A stretch of 64,000 bases of DNA from Plotosus lineatus (GCA_024760905.1 CM045751.1:7730001-7794000); one strand, 5' to 3'; numbered from the stretch's first letter, positions 12,090 to 57,079 are shown. A program made the numbers and translations. The notes: generated from the sequence alone by a model not told the origin.

Positions 12090-12957
12090 GTTTCTGCATT
12101 AACCATGTAAAGGATTGGTGACCTTTTCAGGGTGTACCCCAATTCTCTTTTCAGCTTCCTCTTCGACCCTGTTGAATAAGTGGTACAGATGATAGAAAGT
12201 TCAGTTCAAGTATAGCAACAAACAAACATCATTCCATATTTTAACATCTTAAACCCGATATTTGGTTTTGAGAATTTTGTGAATTCTGGAATTCAACCCA
12301 ATTAGAATGATGAATTTTATATGTGGCATGAAACTGAAACAGTTGTGGTAAATTCTACATATAACCAAGTCATACTTGCTGCAGGACAAGCATCATGTGG
12401 TGTTTGCAATATTGAGAGATTCCAAAGTGAGCCACGGGATGGTTTTAATTCGATCACATCTCCTTCACTTGGTTTATTGGTAGATTGTAAAGGTGTAAAT
12501 ATTTGAGATTCGCAGGTCTTGATCACTCAGTTTTAGCAAATTTTAGGCCTACAATATTTCCAAGCTGCCCTTCCTGTCAAAAACTTGGAGAAAATAATCT
12601 TTGTTCATATGAAGATTTTTGTGGATGAAAATAACATTCGAGAGATTTTTCAGCCAGGTTTTAAAACTTTTTATTGTCAGCTTTGTTCTGGGTATTTAAT
12701 GGCTATCCTCCTAGCTTTGGATTCAAGTTGCCATGTGATCCTTGTCCGGCTTGGCCGAACCGCAGCCTTTGAAACAGTGGACCACAACATTTTAGTTCGT
12801 TTACAGCAGGGGTCCCCAACCTTTTTATCACCTTGGACCAGTCAACACTTGACAATTTTACAACGGACCAGGGGTGGGGTGGGGGTGGAGGGGGGCATAG
12901 ATTGTTTATATTGTAAATATAATTTATTTATATAAAATAATAATAATAATAATAATA

Positions 12958-13537
12958 CAGTGGTACCTCACTTTACGAAATTAATCCATTCCAGAGCCTT
13001 TTTCGTAATCTGGATTTTTCATAAGTAGAACTGCATTTTACATGTAAACGCTTGATTCGTTCCAAGCCTCCCAATACTACCCTTTAAAAATGCTAAAAGC
13101 ATACCTTTTAAGGTACTTACTTCGTGTTGACCATGTCTTCTTGGCAGAGTTATAATCTTCCAAATGTTTATGCAAGGTTAAAGGCTTGAGCCAAAAAATA
13201 AAGTTGCAATGAGCACACTCGAAAAACTCAATAAACAAGCTGCTGCTCAAGGGAGCTGCGTCATCCCTCCTAGCCAATGGGAGGCCAGCGGGGTGGGATG
13301 TTGGGAGATAGCCAATGGGAGGGAGCTGTGTCATCCCTCCTAGCCATTGGTAGGCCAGCGGAGCGGGATGTTGGGAGATAGTCAATGGAGAGCAACTCTT
13401 GCGATGTTTGAATGACGCCTTTGGTGCGTTTCGTAAGGAGAACTTGTTTCGTATACAGAGACAAAACATTTTGGAAAATGTTTTTCGTAACCTGGATTTT
13501 TCGTTTGCTGGGCCTATCGTAAGGTGAGGTACCACTG
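12958..13537 (-). mobile_element. TIR element B, copy 3 (complete)
   Basis: Termini cagtggtacctcactttacg and cgtaaggtgaggtaccactg are near-perfect inverted repeats flanked by TA. A tandem duplication of about 67 bases at 13253-13388 carries repeated CCAAT boxes. No transposase was seen. Nested in a hAT element, itself nested in L2. Confidence 0.92.
13253..13388 (-). promoter_or_regulatory. Tandem CCAAT-box unit within element B
   Basis: Two units of about 67 bases each contain tcatccctcctagcca, a Tgg-rich middle and gttgggagatag. CCAAT cores are at 13274-13278 and 13312-13316, with related cattgg/tcaatgg sites in unit 2. The same arrangement occurs at 1390-1480 in copy 2. Such clusters are typical NF-Y promoter elements. 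Confidence 0.45.
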
Positions 13538-15101
13538 TAGTAATAATAATAATAATAATAAGCACTCCATAAATGTTATTTTTCAACAGCTGAAATAAAG
13601 TTGGTTGAAGGCAGTAGAGCTTGAACTTTTCTTAAAAAAAACACAGGTGATGGTGCACCAGCGGGGAGAATGAAGGCTTGGATTCACCCAAAATCCCTGC
13701 TATTGTTTGAAACATTTCCAACTCGCGTCTGTTTATGTGCCATCCCCTTGTGCGTTACACTTTAGCGCTCAAATGACCGACATGAAACCGAGAGAATCTG
13801 GTTATTTTTCAAAAATTAAGATCTTTCAGACTCAGATAATAAATAAAACGGAAATAATGAATTATTTCTTCTGCGGACCGGTCCCATTTGAGCCACGGAT
13901 CGGTACTGGTCCACGGCCTGGTGGTTGGGGACTCCTGGTTTACAGCACCTTGTGGGCATTTGTGGTACTACTCCAAAATGGTTGAACTGTCTGGCAGATT
14001 GAACCACTCATGTAAACATTGTTGGTTTTTGAATCCTCCACCACTCCCCTGACATGTGGGGTTCCACAGGGTTCAGTCTTGGGGGCCACTGCTGTTCACA
14101 CTTTATATTCTTTCTCTGGGCTCTATTCCAAAAAGGCAAGGTATCGCCTTCCACTGCTATGCTCAAGACAGTCAGATTTATATACCACTAAAGCAGAAGG
14201 ATGCCTTTTCATTTGCACCTCTTCTTGTTTGCTTAAATGAAATTAAGGCTTGGAGGCTTTTAACCTTTTAAATTTTAATGACAAAAAAACATAAGTGATA
14301 GTGTTTGGTCCCAATGGCTTCTGTGAGTCCTCTCCTGGTGACTTGGGTCACTTGGCTCTGTATGTAAGGCCTGCGGTTACAAATCTGGGTTATAAGATGG
14401 ACAGTCAAATTTCTGCTGTAGTGAAGTCCACCTTTTTTTTTTATTTAAGGCAGTTGACAAAGGTGAAAGTCATCCATTTACAACAGCACTTTGATTCAGT
14501 AATCCATGAATTCATCACGTCTCAGCTGGATTACTGCAATGAAGTTTATTTTGGAGTCATCCAATCTCCAGCTGGTTCAGAATGCAGCCGCACGTCTTTT
14601 GACTAGAGCAAGCAAGAAAGATCATGTTACACCCATTTTGGCTACGATTCATTGGTTGCCATTGTATTTTAGACTTCATTTGAAACTACTATTTTATTTT
14701 ATTATTATTATTTTTAAATGTTTAAATGCCCTCACCATGCCTTACTTATCTGAATTACTTCATCCGCACACTCCTATCTGGCCTCTCAGGTCAGCTAATC
14801 AGCTGCTCCTAGCTGTACCAAAATCAAAGCAGAAACTCGGCGCGTTTTCAGTCGCCACTTCAAAATTGTGAAACAATCTGCTCTTTCACGTTAGACACGC
14901 CCCTTCATTGTCCACTTTTAAAACCAACTTTTACTCATTAGCTTTTGACCCAGTATTAGTCTTAGACTTTTTTTGTTTTAATTATTTGTTTTGATGGTTT
15001 TTTTATTAATTGTTTTGATGTGGTTTGCTTTGACTTTACATGTACAGCACTTTTATTTCAGCCACGGTTGCATGAAAGTGCTATATAAATAAAGTTGGTA
15101 T

Positions 15102-15713
15102 GGTTGGGGTATTCAGAGATGATTTCTCATGACCACATTTAAGTGCTTGCTCCTTCAGTCAAACCCAACACTTGGCTACTCTATTGCCATACAGTCTTCT
15201 TGGCAGGGTTTTTAATGGATGAGTTGCCAGATCTTTTGTTAATAGTTCACAGCTCCATAAACCTGATATTATGAGACAGTCTTCTATATAAGTACCAACC
15301 AGGTCTCATCCCTCCAAAGGGAGTGGGCATTCACATTGTAAATAAAGGACTTGGATATTAATAAAGTGCACTTAAAAGCCAACAGATGTAGTTTGAACAT
15401 TTGTATTGTTGTATACAAAACATTTATATTCTCCAGCTCCATTGTTATTTGTTAGAAACAGGTATTAGATTATATTTTTAAATTTAGATTTTTAACTGAG
15501 CTGAATTTTTTAACTTGTGTAAGCAGTTTCTCTGAGTTTTAACTACAACTCTGAATAATATGATGATAATAATGAGTTATTTTTTTCTGGAACTGTAACT
15601 GTTTAAAGAACGAGTCTTGATAACACTGACTTTCAACTCCGTGTGACCCTTTTTTGTTCTGATGAAGTTTATGTTGGTTATATAATGCTGGTTTGTTTGT
15701 TTTACATTCACAG
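15102..15713 (+). other. Upstream intron sequence before the first in-window ASPSCR1 exon
   Basis: AT-rich, no repeat family recognised. It ends in a TTTG-rich tract and the acceptor at 15711-15713. Confidence 0.5.
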
Positions 15714-48124
<32,411 letters not shown>

Positions 48125-48530
48125 GTGTGTTTAGGTCTCCGATTGACTTTTCGGTGATCTGTGTTGATATACCAATGGGAAGCAATAAACTACTTGTTAC
48201 TGTGTTCAGGTGACATGAAAACATTTTGGCTTTTCGTTTATCTTAGCCATTGTCACAGAGATGTTTGTGTGGATGTTTGGGGGGGATTTATATCTTACAT
48301 TAACAGGTATTTATGGTGAGTTGATCATGATTGAATAACACTTGAAATGTTATAGTGTACGTCGTACGGGAGTCAGACTCGATACGGATCAGGTGTAAAC
48401 CAAAGTACTCGAGGGATGGCCAGGACTGTCACATGATTGAATGTCCAAATCTTGGTTATTTGTGCTGATCAATTTTCATATTCTGCCATTGTATGCTATC
48501 GAACGACTGTTCAGGCAGTTCAGTAAAATA

Positions 48531-49003
48531 TAGGGATCCCTCACTTTCCCGCGGTTAATTGGGACCGAGTCGTTGTCGTCGTCCCCGCAACCACCGAATT
48601 CCGCAAAGTAGGACCAAACCCCCCCCCCCCCCCCCCCCAACTGACGTATACGTACATGTATATAATATCACTGAATACACATTCAACGTGATAAATGCTT
48701 ATAATAACAATTAAACATTCAAAAATAATGCATAAGATGTAAATAAAATATAAATACATACACATACAGATGCATGCACACACTCAGACGCACACCTCAC
48801 ATAAAAATGTAAGTAGTTTTGTTGGGGGGTTTTGGGTTGTTTTGTTTTTGTTTGAATTTTTATTTTTTTTGCATAATTGGCCTTGTTTTGCAGTATTTTC
48901 CTGAACTTTTGTCCCTATTCTTCCTCAATTTCTTTATTTTTTTTAATTCAATTAATATTTTTTTTAAAACCACGATGCACTGGAGAACTGCAAAGGATCC
49001 CTG
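48531..49003 (+). mobile_element. MITE-A copy 14
   Basis: Starts tagggatccctcactttccc (first C changed) and ends tgcaaaggatccctg. C run of about 20 at 48619-48638. Lies between the last confident exon and the candidate terminal exon. Confidence 0.88.
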
Positions 49004-49925
49004 TATATCAACAAATAGAACTCATTATGATCTATTTACTGTGCCTTTTTATTTCAAATATTTTCTTTGATTTATGCATTATTTGATATTTATATCTTTA
49101 TATATAATTTGCGTACAAGTTCTTCAATGTACAATTTGCTTTAGTGTTCCCATGTTATTTAAAAGCTCTTTATAGTGTGTGGAAGTGCATTACGCTGCTG
49201 TCATGCTCGTAGTAGAGGCATAAAATTCATGAGAAAATTCATTTCATGGGTACTGACAGAAAGGCCTGATTGTGACACGGTAACATGGAATATTCGTTTT
49301 ACTAGTTAATTTATTAGTTGTGTTTGTGTACAACTGAAGTCAAAGTCTGACAGTACAATATGAAATATTGCAGAAATTCCTCCCGAATGTTCAGGTTGAT
49401 TAGATTCGGTGGCATTTTGATCTACTCTGATGATGGATGCTCTGCACAAAACATGGATAAATATAGTTTCAAAGCACCTTGTTGGAAAATTTTCAGCAGA
49501 GAAAAAACATTTATTTTCCCACAATCCACCTAGTTCGCTTATCTGTGTATTTTGTTGAGGAAATTAAATGATTACAGATTAGAGCTGGCTAGAAGTCGTA
49601 AATCCCAGATATCATATACAAGACATAAATAGTTTTTTATACTTATACTGTTTTGTTACTATTTATAATTTGAACACAGTTCAGGTTCTCAAGAAAGCTC
49701 AAATTGTCCTGCAGTGGTAATTTATACCAGACTTTCAGAATATCTCCGTAAGTCTCTATTTCATCTGTTTAAACCACAGCGATTCAAGCTGCACAATTTA
49801 GTGCCTGAGATAAGACTTTCACAGTCGAGTGCATTCATTCCTTCCTTCCTTTTCTCTCTCATTCTCTCTCTGTCTCTCTCACTCGCTCACTTGCTTGTCT
49901 CCACCACCACCACATCGCTGCACAG

Positions 49926-49951
49926 TCCACACAAGAGCCCGGGCCACATGA
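49926..49951 (+). CDS. aspscr1: Candidate terminal exon of ASPSCR1 with stop codon
   Basis: A strong acceptor (long CT-rich tract, then ctgcacag) is followed by bases that continue the phase-1 frame as VHTRARAT and a TGA stop at 49949-49951. The human tail after KLP is only ASKR, so similarity cannot confirm it. Downstream sequence is largely unique and has an ATTAAA at 50740-50745 with a GT-rich stretch behind it, so a 3' UTR of about 0.8 kb is possible. The real last exon could instead lie elsewhere in the next kilobases. Confidence 0.33.
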
Positions 49952-51795
49952 AGCGGCTCGGGGCCTCCTCCCCATCTGTTGTGTGCTATGCTGTGGTCAC
50001 GGTGGCGCTCCGTCAATGATCCGTTCTGTGTTCTCGTGTCTTTTATTGTCCTTTATTGTGTTTTTCTGGATGATTCTCACACACACTGCAGACCTTTTGT
50101 CTTCAGGGATGGAAGAAAAACACAAAACAAAGGAAGAATGTCTTGGAAGTTCAGAATGTTTAACAGTTGTATTGGCGTAACCATTTGACCATATGTCTTC
50201 AAACACGATGCACCGGCACCAGGTTTTATAAGAGGGTTATTTGAGTGTCTGTACCAGTGGAGAGGATGTGTGCCCAACTAAAACTTTTATTGCACTGTTC
50301 AGAAAATGTCAATGTCGAACCCGAGTATGGAAACTGCATCTGTTTTGTTACACTTTCGGTATTTAGTAGTGACCAGCTTTGAAATGATGGCTGGCAAAGA
50401 TGAAAGTCTTTTATAATCTATTGTGACTCGAATATTATTTGAAGAAGCATGTTTAATGTAGTATTTTAAATATTGCTTTATTTTATTGTTTGTTGGCTAT
50501 AATATATTTTTAACCCTGCATTGATGGGATTTTTTTATGTATGTAGGAAAGAAGTAAAAGTCCATGGAGGCTCCAGCTGATCTTAAGAAGAGGACTGGCG
50601 ACTAACTTCTTCAGAAGAAGAATCTTTTGAGGATTCTTGACGATTTCAGTAACAAAAACAAGATGTTGAAAGCACCGAATTTCCAACGCAAATAGAGCCA
50701 TCCCAATAGTTCTATGATGATTAATGAGATGCTTTGTTCATTAAAACCGAGATTTCGGTTGCCAACGATTACCAGTGTTTTGTTTCCCCCGCCCCCCATT
50801 CTTGAAGTTTTTTCCCAAATATATCAAGATCAATTATGAATTGAGCGCTTGACTGTACTGTTTAGAGTCCGAGTCTTATTTTATTAACTTGTGGCTGAGA
50901 TTTTTTCAGTATGTATGGCTTCTGTCAATATTTCATTTTGGGAACTGCATCTGTATCCACCTTGAAAAGGTGAATTTTTTTGTGACCGAATTTTTCAAAG
51001 CGAATTTTTATTGAGTCACTGAAGTTGTTTTTTCGTGAATTGAATGTGGCGTTACATCCAAAACTGGTGCCGGGGAATTTACTAGGCTTGTGTAATACAG
51101 TTAGTTCAATTGTCTATGATAAATGTAGATGCAAGTTTAATGAGTCTGTGATACCGCGTGATAGTTTTATGTTTATTATGCTGTATGTGACCTGAAAAGC
51201 TTTGCACGTTTTTTTACGGGAGCTGTTTGATTAAGTTTTTGGGTACAAGAACTCATTATCATTCAATGCCGAAAGCAGATTTTCTCCTCACTGTTAAAAT
51301 CGGAAGGTGAACAAATTTGGCGTGAATTTTGATATGACTTGAGATGTTGCACACACTTGATATTATCTGGCAACCGTGTTATCCCCACCCCCTTTCGACC
51401 TCCCCATCTCAGGTGCCATTGAAATTAGCACGACTGCATTTTTTAGGTTTTTGTAGTGCTGTTTCCAAATATCCTCGGATCCTGTCCTACCCTGCTTGGC
51501 TCTGTCTAAATTTGCATTGGTGTAAATTTTGGGATGATACAGGAATAATTTATTGTGATTATTTTTGCTGTCACCTGTATGACACAAGCCTAGTACAGTG
51601 TCCTGATATCCATAATGATGTTAGTTTATCATTTTGTTGCTCTTTTAAGGACAAGATTAGAAAGGACAGCCACAGGATGCCGAAAATGCCAGATGAGATG
51701 GATGCTGTCCTTCTGAGACATTTCCTTTTGGCCAGTCAGCTTTTTGAATATATTATTCAGGTAGCGTTGATGTTCATGGCCCCATTGCTTCGAAA

Positions 51796-51798
<3 letters not shown>
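49952..51798 (+). other. Mostly unique region, possible 3' UTR of ASPSCR1
   Basis: Few repeats compared with its surroundings. ATTAAA at 50740 is the best poly(A) signal seen. A 185-codon frame at 51344-51901 ends in a CA-repeat-encoded Thr-His run and has no recognisable domain. Confidence 0.35.

Positions 51799-51844
<46 letters not shown>
51799..51844 (+). repeat. (CA)n microsatellite
   Basis: Over twenty uninterrupted CA units. Confidence 0.95.
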
Positions 51845-51849
<5 letters not shown>

Positions 51850-52465
51850 TTGGTTGTCTTATATCCTTTTTAAAAAACGAGCAACTCTGCTGCCCATGTG
51901 AGAGAACTTCAAAGTGTCCAGAGGGGGTAGCCTGGTGCTCCTGGCACTTGTCATTCCGTAACTAGCAGACCGCCCCTTTCATGCCCTACTCTTCCCACCC
52001 TCCTTCCCTATCCAGCCCCCTAATTACTTCCAGCTGCGCTCTGCTCTTTGAAGAGGTGGTGGGAGTGGTAGAGAAAGGGCACATGCTGCACGCACCTGCT
52101 GGGTGAACTCGAGGCCCGTGTGCAGGTGACCGTGGAAGAGGTTATGGATGAGCGCTCTTGATAAGGGGGGGGGACGTATTATTTGCTTTTTTTAGCTTCT
52201 CAAAGTATTTTACCCCAGACAGACTTGATATAATAATCACTGTTATTTAACTGTGCTGAACTCCAGGCAGGAAGTTTGAGTGACACTCAGTGAGGGCAGC
52301 ATTACACAAAACTATCACAATGTTTGTCGTAACGGCAAAATGCGTCACGTGTGTACATTCGCGCGGCCCTCGGCTATACAGTGGAGTCCTACTCGGAGCA
52401 CTAATCACATTCCCAAATGTATTTCCGGTTTCATCAGTTGTGTTCATAGTGACACCAAGCTGATA
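51845..52465. other. No gene recognised
   Basis: GC-richer unique sequence with no conserved frame. Confidence 0.4.
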
Positions 52466-52808
52466 GTGAATTTGGAGTCCTTCTCACAGCAAGAATGTCC
52501 TGGGTTCGATTCCCAGATCAGGTGGGTTTTTTTTTTTTGTATGGGGTTTTCATGTTTCCCCGTTTTTATGTGGGTTTTCCTCTAGGTACTCCCATTTCCC
52601 CCCGCGGTCCAAAAACCGTGCAGAGTAGGTTAATTGGCTGTTCCAACTCACCCCTAAGTGTGAGTGGTTCTGGGAGTGTTGACCCTGCGATGGTCCGGAA
52701 AGCTGTCCAGGGTGCACCCGCCGTCACCCGGAGTCGGCTGAGATGGGCGCTAGCTTTCCTGGAACCCTAATTAGGATGAGGTGGTTCAGAAAATGAATGA
52801 ATGAATGT
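52466..52808 (+). mobile_element. V-SINE with tail i
   Basis: A head fragment with B box gggttcgattccc, V-core blocks gttttcatgtttccccgt and ggttttcctctaggtactcc, then gctgtccagggtgcaccc and ccctaattaggatgaggtgg, ending in (gaat)n. The tail is the one seen on type 2 SINEs. Confidence 0.87.
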
Positions 52809-52825
52809 TCTGAGCAGAGAGAGCC

Positions 52826-53166
52826 TGGGGCATTTACTATTCTGCTTAATTCTACTTGGAACACAGGGAAGGCTGGAGCCCACCTCAGCCTTGACAGCGT
52901 TTGAAAATGGGTTGATCCTGAAGGGCATGCCAGACCATCACAGGGCAACACACACACAGCCATTCACACTTACACTTAAAGGCAATTTGGATCAGTCAGT
53001 TTGTGTGATATCGATATCTTTTGACTGTGAGAGGAAAGCTGCCCAAAGGAAACCCATGTAAGCATTTGGGACAACATGCAAACTCCACATAGAAACACCT
53101 GAACCTGGGACTCGAACATAGGAACATCTTGCTGTGAGTCGGATGCGCTAACCACCAGGACATTGT
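52826..53166 (-). mobile_element. V-SINE, reverse copy
   Basis: Minus strand: tRNA-like tggtggttagcgcatccga with gttcgagtcccaggttcag, then tttctatgtggagtttgcat and related V-core blocks. It lies head-to-head-inverted with the preceding copy, tails facing each other. Confidence 0.82.
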
Positions 53167-53825
53167 GTTACCGCATTTTATTTTACAGTCGTAAATATGG
53201 TAATCTGCCTTCTGACCCCAAAAAGTTTAAAACTGGAACATTTAAAAATGGCCTTGTCGCACACCAGGGTGTGTTTATAATTGCGGCAGTTAAAGAAGTC
53301 TCCACAGGAATTTTTCTTCCCTTTTGTTTTTTTTTTTTAAATAGTGGCCCTTCCCACTGCCTAACAGGAAAAAAATCTATATATAACATTACATATTTTT
53401 GTTACTGGGTAAAGTTTTGTTGATCATTATTAAGGCTTGTATTACCAAATAATACATAAAATTCAGCAGACCACTGCTATTGCTATATTGGCTATATCAT
53501 TAATGCCTCTTTCAGCATAAGTTAAACCAGGGGTGTGAAACAGGTCAGGAGGTCCAATAAAGTTGAAACTGTTCGAAATTAAAATCATTCTGTTGTGTTT
53601 AGAGTCATGGTGTTCCACTTGGGGGAAGAGTAGAGCAACTAACATGGTTCATTTACAAGTTTTCACTGCAGTCTACAAGGAATCGATTGCATAAATTGTT
53701 TCATACCTTCTGTGAAAGTAGTTTTTTGAATACAGGTATACCTCGGCCTACACCGTAATTGGTTCCAGGAGAGACGACTTAAGTCGAAAAATGACTTAAA
53801 TCGAATTAGCTTGTCTCTAGGCTTG

Positions 53826-53909
<84 letters not shown>

Positions 53910-53917
53910 CATACACA

Positions 53918-54463
53918 CAGTGGTACCTCGACTTATGAAATTAATCCGTTCCGAGGGCAAGCTTGTAAGTCAAAATGTTCGTTCCATAAAACAAAAATTA
54001 GAAAACAGAAAACACGTGGAAGAATACGAGGCTAATTGGCATGTCTGACACTGGGGAACATGCTTTTTTTAACATACTGAACCAGCTTTAAGTGTGATTG
54101 CGCATCCTCTACACTAGGTGGCAGTGGCGCCCTCACTGTGTTCCCTATGTTGTGGGAAAAAGCACCGAGCAAACGATATGAAGTGCAGTAAACACTATTT
54201 ATAGTCGTGCGTTTTGGGTAGGGGGGGTTCCTTCTTTCTATAGGGGGTATCACAGAAAATAATTGAGAAGCACTACAGAAGTCGTTCTTGGAGCGCAGGA
54301 GAATACACACGGATGAATACAAGGCTAATCGGCTTGGAAAAGCCATTTCCCCAGCAGAACTCGTAAGTCAAAAATTTGCTTGTTGATTGGGGCAAATTTT
54401 TGGTGGGATCGAAGCTCGTATCATGGAAAATTTGTGATTAATGATACTCGTAAATCGAGATAT

Positions 54464-54470
<7 letters not shown>
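53918..54470. mobile_element. TIR element D, copy 2
   Basis: Starts cagtggtacctcgacttatg and ends gagatattactctg. Shares the gggaaaaagcaccgagcaaa block with copy 1. Confidence 0.82.
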
Positions 54471-54529
<59 letters not shown>

Positions 54530-54719
54530 CTAAATATATATATATATATATATATACTAAATATATATATATATATATATATTTAATATATATATATTTA
54601 ATATACTAAATATATATATATTTTATATATATATATATATATATATTTAATATACTAAATATATATATATATATATATATTTAATATTATATATATATAT
54701 ATATTTAATATACTATATA

Positions 54720-54765
<46 letters not shown>
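54471..54765 (+). repeat. TG/TA array with periodic ctaaa interruptions
   Basis: (TG)n followed by TA tracts broken by actaaa or tttaat every 20-30 bases, giving a higher-order repeat. Confidence 0.92.
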
Positions 54766-54854
54766 GATTACAATGACAATTTTTTTTTTACATATATTTT
54801 TTTGAAAACCGACATATAGAGAATGACTTATCTTGAAAAGTCGAGGTATACCTG

Positions 54855-56557
54855 TATTTGTGATTGCTGATCCAGTCTGTAACATTATAAAATGTGAAAA
54901 GGGAAGTTGATACTCTGCACTGTATAAACACTCAGCATTCCCTTTGATAAGAAAGGCTGTACTCATGTTCATGTACTTATTAAGTCAGGCAGTGACATGG
55001 CATCAGTAAATTATCCTTTAAAATGAAATATTGGAGCGTGCAGCTCCTACGTTGCCCCTGCTAACCTAGATTGTGTGTTAAAACAGATAATCCAGTGTGC
55101 TGTGCTCACACCCCTGTTCTGCCTCTCATGGTATATGGGAGTAAGAAAAGGGACGATTGATATTGAGACAAAATCCGAAATAGTGATGAAGCAAAGTACG
55201 TCTTCAGAGTGTGACCTGCAGCTGAGCCTTTCTGCCTGGAAAGCTGTGATACATTGTGTAATTGTAATGTGCCCACTGTAGGTGCGTTTGGCAGTGAATA
55301 GGGTCAACATGGGCATTCTGGTCAGTATGTGGTTACATACACGGCTCGCTGAGATGTTGTGACATCATAGCCAGCATTTACTTTTTCATCAGTTAATATT
55401 CACTTTGATCCCCACACTCATTAGTGAACTCCCGGCTCACATGACCCACCCACTGGTTCACTGGTTGACCTTCCGTTGACTACTTTTGGTAGTTAATAAT
55501 CACAGCACACTGGGAACACCCCAAGTTGCTCTTTCTGAGATGCTCTGACCCATTTGTCTACAGTTTGGCCCTTGTCAATGTTGCTCAAATCCTTTTGTTT
55601 GCCAAATTTATTTCTGCTTCCATGACATCAGTATTGAGACTAATAAGCACCATCCAACTGAGAATTCAATAGCACTCTGGTATAACACCTCAATCATCTC
55701 ACACTAATAAGTAGATCTTAAGCGTGGTAGCAGTTCACTGCACGAGCATGGGCTCCTGTATAAAAATGATCAACATCGGGGGGGGTTGAAAATAGATGGT
55801 CAGAAAGCTCGACATCTGGAATTTGGGTAAAGGTTAATCTTACCAGCAGCGGGGAAATACCATCGTCTTTAGTAGGAAGGTAAGAAGGTTGGCAGAGTTC
55901 AGTGAATGATTGAAATGCCTTCAGACATGAGCATCCTTTCCCAGTGAGTCATTGCGGAGGAAGTAATTAGCCGGCTTCTCTATTCAGCAATCAAAAGTCT
56001 CACCAACTGCTCGGGGAACACCGCTTGTTAAATGTTGAGACATTTCAATGGAGATACTTGAAGCAAAATTATAAATGCAAAGAAAGGTAGAAAGAAAACT
56101 CTTCCTGGGTCTAATTTCCTTCAGTAATAAAGGTTAAAATTTCCACTGTAGCCCATGTGACCTTGAGGAGAACTTGTATTAGATAGTTCGAGGAAGTGGG
56201 GGTTTCTGAGGGGCAGAGAGGGGAAAGGTTTTGGGATTGTTCATTGAGTTTTACACTCTTGAGACCCGGGAAGGACAAGGAAGGAGGACTGTTCTTAAAA
56301 TCCTGTCATGCATAGGAATGCACTCATTTGTTTCTGGCTGATAGGAAAAAGAGGCCTTTTGGATGGCAGCCAGACGTTCAGCTGTGAGAGAGCCAGAGCC
56401 AGGAGAAAGAGAGAAGGTGGCCTAGATAAGTAAGAGACTGTAAGAGTGCATGGAGCTTGAATTCTACAGGGCTCGGGGTCCGTTTCAGTCAGAGCAGGAC
56501 CGGTATTCTCGGAACAGAAACGATCCCATCTTATAAGGTAATCATTGTATAAGGCAA
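54855..56557. other. Unique-looking sequence, no gene recognised
   Basis: No conserved frame or known repeat was seen over 1.7 kb. This is the longest repeat-poor stretch of the 3' third of the window. Confidence 0.4.
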
Positions 56558-56985
56558 GGCGGCACGGTGGCGTAGTGGTTAGCACGTCCGCCTCACAGCA
56601 AGAAGGCCCGGGTTCGATTCCCGGCCTGGGCGTTTCTGTGTGGAGTTTGCATGTTCTCCCCGTGCTTGTGCGGGTTTCCTCCTGGTGCTCCGGTTTCCCC
56701 CGCAATCCAAAGACGTGCACTGTAGGTTAATTGGCCGTTCTAAATTGACCGTAGTTTCTCTCCTGCAGCGGCACTGGAACCCAGTCGTATCGGCACTTGC
56801 CTTTCCATTGGATCCTTCCGGTGGCGCCGAGACAGGGGGGGGACTTGCTGCTTGGGTAACAGCCTGTCCCTCATTACTCCCTACCCAGGCTCTGTGCACT
56901 GGGGAGTATCACCAGTCGGGATACTGGCCAGAGCGCAGCCATAGTCCTTCGGGACTGACGGAGGCCTACGCGCGTGTATAAGGCA
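56558..56985 (+). mobile_element. V-SINE joined to the RTE-associated module
   Basis: A well-preserved tRNA-like head (A box tggcgtagtgg, B box gggttcgattccc) and V-core (tttctgtgtggagtttgcat) run to taaattgaccgtag. The sequence then continues tgcagcggcactggaaccca to ccttcgggactgacggaggc, the module also found upstream of the RTE ORF at 17166-17438. Confidence 0.88.
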
Positions 56986-57079
56986 CAAGAATTTAATTAC
57001 CACGACTTGTATTACATAATCATGAACGATTAGCTCACGACTGTGCTAATACAGTAGTTTATTTTGTCGTGGGTCTTCA

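Larger units (their letters stand above)
12807..13937. mobile_element. hAT-type element with 8-bp target duplication, inside L2
   Basis: Left end caggggtccccaaccttt and right end ggttggggactcctg are inverted copies. The flanks carry exact gtttacag duplications (12799-12806 and 13938-13945). Subterminal blocks around ggaccagtcaacac and actggtccacggcc correspond. No transposase is visible, so it is non-autonomous. A TIR element B copy sits inside. Confidence 0.93.
12700..15101 (+). mobile_element. L2-type LINE: reverse transcriptase pseudogene and 3' end
   Basis: Fragments in order: TAAFETVDHNILV (12763 on), CGVPQGSVLG (14052-14081), HCYAQDSQIYIPLKQKD, a VIVFGPNG block, DSVIHEFITSQLDYCNEVYF, LVQNAAARLLTRASKKDHVT with PILATIHWLP, and LSELLHP plus RSANQLLLAVPKSK. 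This is the canonical L2/fish LINE RT order. The 3' terminus gtgctatataaataaagttgg at about 15101 is also typical of L2. Frameshifts and the YAQD change at the catalytic YADD show it is dead. A hAT element interrupts it at 12807-13937. Confidence 0.92.
53733..54854. mobile_element. TIR element H, copy 2, containing element D and TA arrays
   Basis: Termini caggtatacctcggcctaca and cgaggtatacctg are inverted and TA flanked. Subterminal gaattagcttgtctctaggc matches copy 1. TA arrays (53827-53889 and 54485-54765) and a nested element D (53918-54470) fill the centre. Confidence 0.82.

Noticed and set aside
51344..51901. 185-codon frame in mostly unique sequence
   Set aside because: It has no motif I recognise, ends in a Thr-His run from a (CA)n array, and has irregular composition. 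A chance frame is more likely; transcript data would decide.
56568..56630. tRNA-like sequence with A and B boxes (also at 47003, 62212 and others)
   Set aside because: These are SINE heads: the acceptor and anticodon stems do not pair, and each is followed by SINE body sequence.
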